Shown: positions 16,803 through 25,198 of the stretch, in pieces
Layout of the letters: each line of letters starts with the position of its first letter
Position numbering within the stretch: the stretch's first letter is position 1
Assembly: GCA_029245125.1 (NCBI GenBank)
Contig: JAQWPZ010000017.1
Coordinates: 1-64,000, forward strand
Reading direction: 5' to 3'
Source: Rubripirellula sp.
Lineage (GTDB): Bacteria; Planctomycetota; Planctomycetia; Pirellulales; Pirellulaceae
Length of the DNA: 64,000 bases
The notes under the pieces: model-generated
Told to the model about the DNA's origin: nothing
What the model saw: only the letters and a program-made list of their open reading frames with translations
The model's database searches: none
Made by a program: the position numbers and the translations under genes

Positions 16803-18266
16803 ATGCCGATTCCAGGTCCGTTGGTTCATCAACAACTTATGGTGGCATACACACGCTTGCACGATGAGCTGGCAAGTGGTCGTACGGCCATCCTGCGGTC
16901 AGGTGACCAACGTGAGGAACTGGACCAGGATCGCAGCGACGCATTGATCCGATTAGCCAAGCACTACTTGCCGGAATTGACATCCGAAGCGATTGACGAC
17001 ACTTGGTCGGAAGTTCGCGAATCGATGGTTGAAATCTTGCAACACAAGGAAGATCAGGCATCCCAAACTAAACTGCGTTTTGATGATCTGACCGCGCAAC
17101 GCGTCGACAATGAACAGCGATTACTTGATGTCAACACGAAGTTCGACGAGGCAATTCAAGAACATCAGACCGCAGTTACCAAGGTCGAAGATACGCTGCG
17201 AAGTGATCCGAAGTTTGTTGAGCTCTCCGATCGTGCAGCACTTGCGGAAGCAGCGCTTGAGCGAGCCGAAGCCAACTTGGCTGAAATCGACCAAGATGCT
17301 GTTAGAAAACTGCCAGCATACGAGGCCAGCGCACTGTTTCATTACCTGTACAAACGAAATTACGGTACGGGACAATACAAACACCGTGGTTTGACTCGGC
17401 GCGCTGATCGGTGGTTGGCGCGATTCGTGGACTTCCAGCATGCTAAGAAAGGCTATGAGTTTCTTCTCCGCACTCCAAACCAAATGCGGGAAATCATTGC
17501 CCAAGATCGGGACGCATTAGAGACCGTGATGAGCGAGTTAGAGCGACGTCGCGACCAAATTGCCAATTCGCTTGGTTTAGCCGATGCTGCTAAATGTTGC
17601 GAGAGACTTGATAGCGAACGGGAACAGTTGCTTCAAACATTGGACGAACTGTTGGTCGCAATCGAAACGGTTCAACAAGATTGGAATGCGATGGAGGATC
17701 CCCAAGGTCCTTTTTATCGTGAAGCGATTGATCGTTTTCGAGAAGTGCTTAGCGGGATGAACACAGGGGACCTAAAGCGAAGAGCACGGAAAACGCGGGA
17801 AGTCACTGATGATCAAATTGTTGCCAGTTTGCTGGGTGTCGAATCAGATATCGAGCAACTCAATCGGCAAGTAAGAAAGCGTGGTTCGGTTGCCGAAGAC
17901 GACTACTGTTTTCTGGAGGAGTTGGGGCGGTTGATTCAGCGGTTTCGAGCGGCGGAGTTCGATTCTGCACGGTCTGAATTTGTCGATTCGTTTAAGCTCG
18001 ACGATGAGCTTCAGATTGCTCGTGATCATTTGAAAGTTGATCGCTTGTGGAAACGGCTTCGCAAGGCGCAGCGATGGTCTTCGATGGTAGGAAGTCCGTT
18101 TAAACGTGGGTCAACCAACACACTGAGCCAGTTATTACCCGATGCAATGGCCCGTGCTGCTGGCGATTCATTGTCTGAGCAGGCGAGACGAGCAGGGATG
18201 CGACGTGTATCGCGTGAGGATTCAGCGAAGCGGTGGTCAGAGGATTTTGATCCTCAGGATGATTGA
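16803..18266 (+). CDS. Cytoplasmic coiled-coil protein of unknown function, partner of the tail-anchored protein
   Basis: The 487-residue protein lacks signal and membrane segments. Residues about 90-180 and 230-300 are long coiled coils (LTAQRVDNEQRLLDVNTKFD, LETVMSELERRRDQIANSLG). Between them is a tyrosine-rich block (ALFHYLYKRNYGTGQYKHRG, then RADRWLARFVDFQHAKKGYE). The C-terminal 60 residues are basic and Ser-rich. GAAGGAAA lies ahead of ATG 16803. I do not recognise the family. Together with the small anchored protein and the divergent TelA-like gene it forms a self-contained group with no enzyme visible. Confidence 0.65.
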   Translation: MPIPGPLVHQQLMVAYTRLHDELASGRTAILRSGDQREELDQDRSDALIRLAKHYLPELTSEAIDDTWSEVRESMVEILQHKEDQASQTKLRFDDLTAQRVDNEQRLLDVNTKFDEAIQEHQTAVTKVEDTLRSDPKFVELSDRAALAEAALERAEANLAEIDQDAVRKLPAYEASALFHYLYKRNYGTGQYKHRGLTRRADRWLARFVDFQHAKKGYEFLLRTPNQMREIIAQDRDALETVMSELERRRDQIANSLGLADAAKCCERLDSEREQLLQTLDELLVAIETVQQDWNAMEDPQGPFYREAIDRFREVLSGMNTGDLKRRARKTREVTDDQIVASLLGVESDIEQLNRQVRKRGSVAEDDYCFLEELGRLIQRFRAAEFDSARSEFVDSFKLDDELQIARDHLKVDRLWKRLRKAQRWSSMVGSPFKRGSTNTLSQLLPDAMARAAGDSLSEQARRAGMRRVSREDSAKRWSEDFDPQDD

Positions 18267-18338
18267 GTCTGGGGCAGCAATACCGATCAACAGCGTTGTG
18301 ATTCGGTTGCGCTGGTGATCAATCAAAACGGTATTTCA

Positions 18339-18456
18339 TCAGACGACTGTGATGTTCGACGCAAGCTGTCTCCAACTGTCGTTTAGCAGGTCCGCCAACC
18401 GCCGTTTGGCGTCCGTCGCTTCAGGTGCTTCCCATCGGTGGCGTCGATTTCAATCG
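18339..18456 (-). pseudogene. Displaced 3' end of the 18457-20262 gene (two single-base frame shifts)
   Basis: Beyond the stop at 18457 the minus strand still looks coding, but in other frames. One frame reads PKVAIEIDATDG across about 18465-18430. The next reads EAPEATDAKRRLADLLNDSW and ends SNITVV at TGA 18341-18339. Adding one base at the CCCC run (18465-18468) and one at the GGG run (18431-18433) would join everything into one reading frame. Both changes are homopolymer losses, so sequencing or assembly error is as likely as real decay. Confidence 0.6.
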
Positions 18457-20262
18457 CTACTTTTGGGGTCTGCGTACCGTGAAGAATCGTTGGCTGGCCC
18501 ATACCGGTTGAATGTCCAGCCGCCAACAAACGCTGGCTCTCGGAGATTCACCTTCGCTCAAGTTCGGTGACTTTCCTAATGGAACGAGCGGGCTGGCGAG
18601 ATCTGGTAACGCGGCAAATCGGGTGACAACTGATTCAAGATGAACTTGTTCGATGATACCGCCGATGGCCAAGAAGTCGTTCATTTCAGCTGCCGAAATC
18701 GCATCAGCTGATTCATAAGTTAACGGTTCGTATTGGTCATCCACCAAGAGAGCCTGTTTCAAGTCCGCAAATTCCGAATCGATCAGCATGTCAGCGGGAA
18801 CATTGGCAAAATGTTGTGAATCAAATGGCACAACTGCTGTTTTGCTGGTCGGTGAGAGCCGCAGCACGGTCTGTTCTGACACCTGTTTACCAACCAAGTG
18901 CGACGATGCTCGCTTAACCATCCAGTTTGCCGGTTCGAAAATGCTTGTTCCCGCCACGACTTTTTCTCCGTTGAACCGCGAAGCAAAATTGGGGTAGATG
19001 TCGGCCGCGGGTTTTTCTTTGACTTGCAAGAGGGAGCTAGCTGTGGGGAACGAATCTTTTAAGTGCTTGGTTTGTTGACTGGCGAACGCACGCCGCCATT
19101 TGAGCGGTTCCGAAGTCGCCTGGTTGTATCGCCTGATCCGCTCGGATAGCCCCGGAGCTTTCGCCACCAATTGGTTGAGAGCGGGTTGGCAGGCTTGAAA
19201 CACATCTCGGCTATCCAGGGTGATCCGTCGATCTGCGATCGTGATCTGCTTGAGGAGATCTTGATAGGTAGCCTGAACGTTATCGATTGGTGTCGACGTG
19301 GCAGCCGCTTTGATAATCGCGGCGAGCGCGGTTGTCGCAACTTTCTTAAATTGTGCAGGCGAGGGTTTCACATCGACGCGAACGCGATTCGTAAACGCCC
19401 ATTGAATCGCCGTCGCTCGTGAAAGATTCGCCGAGGCGTTTTGCCACAAAGTCAGCACGTAGGCAAATGATTCCGGGGCGTTGCCATTGCGTTCTTCGGT
19501 CAATTTCGCATTGCCGGAGGACGCGATTTCACGGGCGATGCGGGCTGCCTCGGCGGCGAAGCCATTCACGGCGTTTAGCTGTTCGGCCAGCGCGGCATTC
19601 GCGGTTTCCAGGTACTCCGCCTTGCGTTGCTTGCTGAGCAGCGGATCACCTTGATCCAAAAGCGTGTTGAAAGTCCCGAAGAAAGGCTTGCGGGCTGTCG
19701 GCGAAAAGAACACTAATTGCTCATATAGCTCGACTCCCTTTTTTTCCATTTGTGTCTCGAAAACTTCTAGACGATCTTGTTGCAATGCTCGATTCGATTG
19801 CTCAAGAAAGCGTGTTCTCGCAGCATTTTCGCGATTGAGTTTGCCCCGAATCCGACCGACTAACTGTGAGCCTCGTGGCGTGTTCGCGTACGCTAGGCCA
19901 AATCGATCAACCTCAATCGCGAGCAGAAGGAGTTTGTTTTCCAAGTCATGGGCGGCCGGTTCCCCCATGAGCTTTAAATGTTTCACATCACGCCGGGCTT
20001 TCCACAATCGACCCGCTGATTTGGCAATCTGCCGATCAGACCACTTGGTCGGGTTACTCATCGTTTCGTGATACTTGATGACGATTTTTTCTTCGTCGTT
20101 GTAAAGCTCGTAGAGTTCGGCGACGAGTTGCTTGGATCCCTCAATGGTTCCATGCGCGGTGATCGGGCGTTCGGGACTCTTGGAGGAAGGATTGCCTCTG
20201 GTTTCATTTGCAGTAAATGAAATGACAAACATCGAAAGTCCAATGATCAATCGGTATCGCAT
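18457..20262 (-). CDS. Secreted protein of unknown function, 3' end frameshifted
   Basis: The 601-residue frame starts with a signal peptide (MRYRLIIGLSMFVISFTANETRG) and is largely helical up to about residue 400 (for example GKLNRENAARTRFLEQSNRA). The C-terminal third appears beta-rich (FASRFNGEKVVAGTSIFEPAN). It begins 3 nt after the stop of the upstream lipoprotein gene, so the two form an operon. The called C terminus (QRFFTVRRPQK) is probably wrong: coding-like sequence continues in shifted frames to 18339. I do not recognise a family. An envelope location is inferred from the signal peptide and the lipoprotein partner. Confidence 0.75.
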   Translation of the reverse strand: MRYRLIIGLSMFVISFTANETRGNPSSKSPERPITAHGTIEGSKQLVAELYELYNDEEKIVIKYHETMSNPTKWSDRQIAKSAGRLWKARRDVKHLKLMGEPAAHDLENKLLLLAIEVDRFGLAYANTPRGSQLVGRIRGKLNRENAARTRFLEQSNRALQQDRLEVFETQMEKKGVELYEQLVFFSPTARKPFFGTFNTLLDQGDPLLSKQRKAEYLETANAALAEQLNAVNGFAAEAARIAREIASSGNAKLTEERNGNAPESFAYVLTLWQNASANLSRATAIQWAFTNRVRVDVKPSPAQFKKVATTALAAIIKAAATSTPIDNVQATYQDLLKQITIADRRITLDSRDVFQACQPALNQLVAKAPGLSERIRRYNQATSEPLKWRRAFASQQTKHLKDSFPTASSLLQVKEKPAADIYPNFASRFNGEKVVAGTSIFEPANWMVKRASSHLVGKQVSEQTVLRLSPTSKTAVVPFDSQHFANVPADMLIDSEFADLKQALLVDDQYEPLTYESADAISAAEMNDFLAIGGIIEQVHLESVVTRFAALPDLASPLVPLGKSPNLSEGESPRASVCWRLDIQPVWASQRFFTVRRPQK

Positions 20263-20265
20263 CGG

Positions 20266-20868
20266 TTATTTCCCTTCTCGGGTGACGGCCAGTATTTCTC
20301 CGCCCAGAATCGTGATGGGTTGATCGTCTGATCCGATCAAACTGGCCATCCCAAGTGTTGCGCTAATCGCATTGTCCTCGGGAATGAGCGGTCCGAACGT
20401 CACAGCCACCGACTTGCCAGGTTTGGTCATTGAAATTGGTGCCGAGGAGGCTGACGACAAATACATATCGCATTGGATTGTCTTGCCTGCGAGTGAGGAG
20501 ACGGTGGATGCGTCAGTCGTGCCATGTAACAGGACTGCTGGATACGAACGCGAAGATGTCGACGGGTCATAGGTCATGATTTGCACGACGTTCGGTCGGC
20601 CATCGCCGATGGAAATTAGTTCAACATCCGCCTGCTTAATTGGTTCGGTGGGTGGATTTGTTTTGAGTTGGATATTGCCATTCTCGGGCAAACGCTCTTC
20701 GACTGCGTCCACCGCGGATTCAGTCAATCGCTTGGTTTTTTCAGTCGCGTCATTCAAGGCTTGCTTCACATCTTCTTTGGAACAGCCATTGAATACTGAG
20801 ACCATCAGTAACAAGGCGAGGATGACAAATGTGCGACAAGTCAAATCGGCGTTCGGTGATCCACACAT
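20266..20868 (-). CDS. Putative lipoprotein of unknown function
   Basis: The 200-residue protein has an N-terminal hydrophobic segment ending in VFNGC, a usable lipobox, so Cys29 should be lipidated. A short amphipathic helix (KEDVKQALNDATEKTKRLTE) follows, then a beta-rich domain containing GKTIQCDMYLSSASSAPISM. The start ATG 20868 is not certain because MCGSPNAD is an unusual lead before the hydrophobic core. It is the first gene of a two-gene operon with the secreted protein ending at 18457 (3-nt spacing). Function unknown. Confidence 0.7.
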   Translation of the reverse strand: MCGSPNADLTCRTFVILALLLMVSVFNGCSKEDVKQALNDATEKTKRLTESAVDAVEERLPENGNIQLKTNPPTEPIKQADVELISIGDGRPNVVQIMTYDPSTSSRSYPAVLLHGTTDASTVSSLAGKTIQCDMYLSSASSAPISMTKPGKSVAVTFGPLIPEDNAISATLGMASLIGSDDQPITILGGEILAVTREGK

Positions 20869-21332
20869 AAGCTCGATTTTCCATGAGAGTCGAGAGCGGA
20901 TACGAACCGAAGCAGTGATGCCAACCGTTAAGAAACAACGAATGCAATCAGTGTCAAATCGTTCACTCTGTTGAAAGCAGACGCCTCATGGTGGCGAATG
21001 ACACAGCCGGCGTCAAACTTTTTGAACAATCAAGTGTCTGGTGCGAATGTGGAATGCGAATACCAGTCAGGACGCGGCGATTCTGTCATATCCACTAACC
21101 CACCCAAACGGTTGGTGTGGATATGAAGTGGTTGATCTGCGTTGCCGGACCAATGGATCAGGCGAAACTGGATGAGACACGGATTGGTCCTGACTTTCAG
21201 ACCGCAACCGTCGATCTCTCTGATGTTTTTCCGGCCCGTTTCTCGATGGCATGCGGGATGATCAGCAGCCAGACATGCCGCTTGGAGCGACTCGGATCGC
21301 GTTCCCGATCCGTTGACGGGGTTGCTGTTTGA
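20869..21332. other. Intergenic region of about 460 bp with one strong hairpin
   Basis: No convincing gene lies between the lipoprotein start and the small membrane protein. The 71-aa plus-strand ORF at 21117 has no ribosome site or family resemblance I can defend. The clearest element is the hairpin at 21087-21125. Confidence 0.5.
21087..21125. terminator. Hairpin CATATCCAC...GTGGATATG
   Basis: A perfect 9-bp stem (21087-21095 with 21117-21125) extends inward through AACC/GGTT after a small bulge. It lies downstream of the minus-strand gene ending at 21333 and upstream of the lipoprotein gene. It lacks a clear T-tract, so it may be a terminator, an mRNA-end structure or a protein site. Confidence 0.35.
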
Positions 21333-21632
21333 TTAGAACTGTCGGCGATCCAGCCACCGGAAAAAGAGCATTATCATCGAGAGTGCACTGGCCAGTAGCA
21401 GTGGAGAGGTGAAGGTGAAAAGAATGAAGGTAAGGTGTGCTACCCGACCGACATCTTCTCCACTATCCCCTGTTTTACCCGAAAAAATCACATTGATTTC
21501 GTCCTGGATCACGGGCACCCGGGCGGCATAGAACAGACCTGCGGACATCACCGAGAAGATGACCATCATCAGCATCATGAAGCCGAGGCTCATTTGCGGT
21601 GGACGACGGCGTGGGGCGGCTGCGGGTTCCAT
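21333..21632 (-). CDS. Small membrane protein of unknown function
   Basis: The 99-residue protein has a proline/arginine-rich cytoplasmic start (MEPAAAPRRRPPQ) and two membrane helices (LGFMMLMMVIFSVMSAGLFY and LTFILFTFTSPLLLASALSMIML), joined by a 25-residue polar loop (VIFSGKTGDSGEDVG). It lies 51 bp downstream of trmL on the same strand and may be co-transcribed with it. I know no function. Confidence 0.65.
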   Translation of the reverse strand: MEPAAAPRRRPPQMSLGFMMLMMVIFSVMSAGLFYAARVPVIQDEINVIFSGKTGDSGEDVGRVAHLTFILFTFTSPLLLASALSMIMLFFRWLDRRQF

Positions 21633-21683
21633 ACCGCCATTGTAGCAACTGATAGAGTTTTTGATTGCCGGAGAGGAATTGAT

Positions 21684-22220
21684 TTACCCCTGAAGTTGCC
21701 TCTGTTGCTCGTAAAGCACAATTCCGACGGTCGTTGCGAGATTCAGGCTCCGAACATGTTGGCTGGTGGGTAAACGAATGGCCCGGGAATCGGATGGGTC
21801 GAGGATTGTCGCAGGTAATCCAGAAGTCTCTCGTCCGAAAACGAACGTGTCTCCTCTCTCAAAAGAGACATCCCAGATGGTTCGCTCGGCAAATCGGGAA
21901 AAAAAGAACATCCGCCGCGGAGCCAATTGGGTCATCAAGTCCTGCCAGTTAGCGGTATCGCCAAAGGCGAGGTGCTGCCAATAGTCCAATCCGGCTCGTT
22001 TCAGCTTGGCATCATCAAGTCGAAAGGCGGTGGGTCGAACGATCCAGAGTTTTGCGTCCACGGCAACGCAGGAACGCCCAATGTTCCCAGTATTCTGGGG
22101 AATCTCTGGCTGATACAGCACCACGTGTGCTGAAAATCGATCGGACTGATCGTTATGATGGTCATTCGACACCTGTTCGTCGGGTGTCGGATTTGTCGTC
22201 GATGATTTTAATTCGCCCAT
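21684..22220 (-). CDS. trmL: tRNA (cytidine/uridine-34-2'-O)-methyltransferase TrmL (SPOUT family)
   Basis: TrmL methylates the ribose of the wobble nucleotide of tRNA(Leu) isoacceptors using S-adenosylmethionine. The 178-residue protein has the three SPOUT motifs: QPEIPQNTGNIGRSC (motif 1), FVFGRETSGLP (motif 2), and IRLPTSQHVRSLNLATTVGI (motif 3, the trefoil knot). The core is the usual 155 residues. The first 25 or so (MGELKSSTTNPTPDEQ...) are extra and polar, so a later start is possible. Confidence 0.92.
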   Translation of the reverse strand: MGELKSSTTNPTPDEQVSNDHHNDQSDRFSAHVVLYQPEIPQNTGNIGRSCVAVDAKLWIVRPTAFRLDDAKLKRAGLDYWQHLAFGDTANWQDLMTQLAPRRMFFFSRFAERTIWDVSFERGDTFVFGRETSGLPATILDPSDSRAIRLPTSQHVRSLNLATTVGIVLYEQQRQLQG

Positions 22221-22264
22221 TCCTTGCTTCCTGTTAGGGCCCCTGCGGGCGCTGCCTCTGATTC

Positions 22265-22969
22265 ATGCCGATTCAAGTAACTTGTCCGAAATGCCTCAAG
22301 CGATTTCAAGTCAGCGACAAGTTCGCTGGCAAAACGGGTCCATGCCCCAATTGCAAGAAACAGATTAAGGTCCCGGACAAGTCTGAAGAAGTCGTCATCC
22401 ACGCCCCTGATGACGGTGCTCCGAAGGATCGGTCCGGCCGCAGTGTTCTCAAGCCCCTTAAACGAACAGAGACGGACGTCACTCGGAAAGGTCTGTTGCT
22501 GTCCGGATCTGCAATCCTAGTCGCTTTTGGGTTGGCGTTTGTGGTTCGGTACATGAGTGGTAGCGGTGATCTCAGCGGTAGTGGCTTGTTGGCTGTAAAG
22601 ATTGTTGGTGCCCTACTGCTTGCTCCGCCATTAGTGTGGGCCGGATATACCTTCGCTCGGGATTCTGAACGGGCGCCTTACGTCGGTCCGGATCTGCGGA
22701 ATCGCGTCTTGATATTATCGGTGATTTTGGCCGCCCTGTGGTTGATCTACGCGTTCATTCCCAGCTACGTGATGGACCTGGATTCCGCCTCCGAGATGTC
22801 TTACGTCGTTTTTGGGATAATCTTTTCGATCATGATAGTGATCGGTGCGTTTGCCTCGGTGGGAACATTTGAACTGGAATTCTTTGACGGACTGGTCCAC
22901 GCCAGCCTGTACTTGCTGGTGACGCTCGCGTTGGCCGTTCTCTGTGGATTCAAATTGGCGACTGGTTAA
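22265..22969 (+). CDS. Zinc-ribbon membrane protein of unknown function
   Basis: The 234-residue protein opens with a CPKC...CPNC zinc ribbon (Cys7, 10, 27, 30) in the MPIQVTCPKCLKRFQVSDKFAG pattern common in planctomycete membrane proteins. About six hydrophobic segments follow from residue 75 onward (for example GLLLSGSAILVAFGLAFVV and VLILSVILAALWLIYAFI). A polar linker with KPDR-like charge separates the two parts. It is divergent from trmL and is followed after about 100 bp by the HD gene. No enzymatic motif is visible, and the function is unknown. Confidence 0.75.
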   Translation: MPIQVTCPKCLKRFQVSDKFAGKTGPCPNCKKQIKVPDKSEEVVIHAPDDGAPKDRSGRSVLKPLKRTETDVTRKGLLLSGSAILVAFGLAFVVRYMSGSGDLSGSGLLAVKIVGALLLAPPLVWAGYTFARDSERAPYVGPDLRNRVLILSVILAALWLIYAFIPSYVMDLDSASEMSYVVFGIIFSIMIVIGAFASVGTFELEFFDGLVHASLYLLVTLALAVLCGFKLATG

Positions 22970-23075
22970 ACGGCGATAGCTTTCAGAACGACAAAGTTGA
23001 CCGCTGATTTGATGATTGAATTTTCATCGCCTTCCAAGCATATCGCCCAAAAAATGTGGCAGGAGAATTGACGAG

Positions 23076-24425
23076 ATGTTGCCGGAAATAGACTCCCTGC
23101 ATCGAATCGGATCATTAGTTCGGATTCCTCCTGCTGCTGATGTGCCGTTGTCTGCACGCGTCCGACGAGTACTTGATACGCCGCCACTGCGACGATTGGG
23201 ATCGATCAGTCAACTGGGAATGGTTAGCTTGGTTTATCCTGGCGCCAACCACTCACGCTTTGAGCACACTCTTGGTGTGTATCACAACGCCTTGCGTCTG
23301 CTAGCGAGATTTTCCGCAGACGACGACTTTACGTCACGCGTTGATCAGCCAATGGCGGAAGCGTTCGTACTGGCGGCTCTGTTACACGACGTTGGTCATT
23401 GGCCGTTCTGTCATCCGATCGAAGACATGCAGTTGGGTGAAGTGGGCGAACATGAAACACGGATCGCCGATGTGATCGATACGTCGGACTTGGGCGAATG
23501 CATCGAACAAGATTGGTTGTGCAGTTCGCAGCAAGTAATCGATCTGCTGGAACCCAAAGCCGTTACGGATGAACGAACCACCTTTGCAATGACTTTTTTG
23601 GCGAGTTGTCTGAGCGGTCCAATCGACATCGACAAGCTCGATTATCTTCAGCGTGATAGTCTGCACGCCGGCGTGCCATACGGTAGCCAGTTTGATGTTG
23701 GAAGGTTAATTAGTTCGGTTCGCATCAATCCTCAGTCAGCACGATTGGCGATTGACGAAAAAGGCCGAACTGCAGCAGAACTGATGGTGTTTGCGCGGTA
23801 CGTCATGTTCAGTGAGGTGTACTGGCATCATGCGGTTCGTTCAGCTACCGCAATGCTACAGAGGTCGATTTTCTTGCTGCAAAATCGAGTGGATTTGGTG
23901 TCGACCTTGCGAATGACAGACTCAGAATGGATCGCTATGTTGCGGCGAAGCGCCGAGGGGAGTGTTGCTGAACCATTGGTGGAAGGATTGTTCGGTCCGA
24001 CGCGAAGTTTGTACAAACGAATTGCTGAGTTCAACGTGATCGAGGGTGGGTTGGTCCATCAACGATTAGCGAGAAAGCCATATTGGTGGTTGGTTGTGTG
24101 TGCGGAGCGATTAGCGCAGCACCTGACGCAGGTAACCGGATTGGCGATTCACGCGGCGGACATCTTGATCGATGCACCGCCAGTCAAACTGGAAGTTGAC
24201 ATCAACATGGACGTGGTTGGAAGAGATGGGGCGGTGCGAACCCTAGGTGATGTGTCAGCTGTTGCCTCGGCACTTGCCGAACGCCAATTTGACGATCAAG
24301 TAAAGAGTGTTCGAGTGTTCGTTCGGCCCGATCTTCGAGCGGCATTGCAGTCGGTGATGGAACCCGAGCAGTGGAATGAACAATTGCTAATTGTGAGTGA
24401 ATCCCTAGAACAAGAATTGGTATGA
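23076..24425 (+). CDS. HD-domain phosphohydrolase (COG1078-type, dNTPase-related)
   Basis: The start is ATG 23076, preceded by AGGAGAATTGACGAG; the ORF track begins at 23016. The 449-residue protein carries the HD-superfamily metal site as ANHSRFEHTLG (first His), LLHDVGHWPFCHP (the HD pair) and the distal Asp in GPIDIDKLDYLQRD. This spacing is characteristic of the COG1078 branch related to dNTP triphosphohydrolases and SAMHD1. The actual substrate in planctomycetes is not known. It overlaps nagB by 4 nt (ATGA), implying coupled translation with amino-sugar catabolism. Confidence 0.85.
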   Translation: MLPEIDSLHRIGSLVRIPPAADVPLSARVRRVLDTPPLRRLGSISQLGMVSLVYPGANHSRFEHTLGVYHNALRLLARFSADDDFTSRVDQPMAEAFVLAALLHDVGHWPFCHPIEDMQLGEVGEHETRIADVIDTSDLGECIEQDWLCSSQQVIDLLEPKAVTDERTTFAMTFLASCLSGPIDIDKLDYLQRDSLHAGVPYGSQFDVGRLISSVRINPQSARLAIDEKGRTAAELMVFARYVMFSEVYWHHAVRSATAMLQRSIFLLQNRVDLVSTLRMTDSEWIAMLRRSAEGSVAEPLVEGLFGPTRSLYKRIAEFNVIEGGLVHQRLARKPYWWLVVCAERLAQHLTQVTGLAIHAADILIDAPPVKLEVDINMDVVGRDGAVRTLGDVSAVASALAERQFDDQVKSVRVFVRPDLRAALQSVMEPEQWNEQLLIVSESLEQELV

Positions 24426-25174
24426 ATACGCCGATGATCTCGCCGAACATTGTGGTCTGCGAGAGCGGTCCTGATGCCGCTCGACATGTTGCAGATTTGC
24501 TGGCCTCGGAAATACGAACCAAGCCCGATATGGTCATCGGTTTGGCCACTGGCGGTACGCCGGTCGACGTCTACCGAGAACTCATTCGTCAGCACCGTGA
24601 AGCAGACCTGGATTGCAGTCGAGTAACTTCTTTCAATCTAGACGAGTACGTAGGATTGCCGTCCGGTCATCCACAGAGTTATCGCTATTTCATGCAGCAG
24701 CATCTATTCGATGATGCGAATTTCTCCCCTGCGAAGACTCATGTGCCGGACGGGATGGCGGCTGATCTTGATCAATACGCCAAGCAGTACGAGCAGTTGA
24801 TTACCCAAAGTGGTGGAATTGATCTGCAATTGCTAGGAATTGGCAATAACGGTCATATCGCCTTCAATGAACCAGGTTCTTTGATGGAAAGTCGCACACG
24901 TGTGGTGGAACTCGCGGAGGAAACAATCGATGCCAACGCACGCTTTTTTGAATCCACCGATCAGGTGCCACGTCGTGCGATCACAATGGGTATCGGAACA
25001 ATATTGGAAGCTCGAAAGATTGTTCTGATGGCAACGGGGGAATCCAAAGCCGGTGCGATTGCCGAGGCTTTTGCGGGTGTTTGTCATCCGAGCAATCCTG
25101 CCTCCGCATTGCAGCGACACGCCAACGTTGTGGTGGTACTTGATCCGCCGGCGGCTAGTCGCCTGGGATCATAA
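24422..25174 (+). CDS. nagB: Glucosamine-6-phosphate deaminase
   Basis: NagB converts glucosamine-6-phosphate to fructose-6-phosphate and ammonia, feeding amino sugars into glycolysis. The 250-residue chain has the family signatures: GLATGGTPVDVYREL, FNLDEYVGLP (catalytic Asp), and GIGNNGHIAFNEPGS with the conserved His and Glu. Length is slightly under the 260-266 of E. coli NagB. It overlaps the HD gene and is followed by a gamma-glutamyltransferase gene after about 24 nt. No nagA is in the window. Confidence 0.95.
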   Translation: MNTPMISPNIVVCESGPDAARHVADLLASEIRTKPDMVIGLATGGTPVDVYRELIRQHREADLDCSRVTSFNLDEYVGLPSGHPQSYRYFMQQHLFDDANFSPAKTHVPDGMAADLDQYAKQYEQLITQSGGIDLQLLGIGNNGHIAFNEPGSLMESRTRVVELAEETIDANARFFESTDQVPRRAITMGIGTILEARKIVLMATGESKAGAIAEAFAGVCHPSNPASALQRHANVVVVLDPPAASRLGS

Positions 25175-25198
25175 CGCTTGCTATTTGAAGGGAGGTTC

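Noticed and set aside
21117-21332. 71-aa plus-strand ORF in the 20.9-21.3 kb gap
   Set aside because: No ribosome-binding site or family resemblance; it overlaps the hairpin and looks random.
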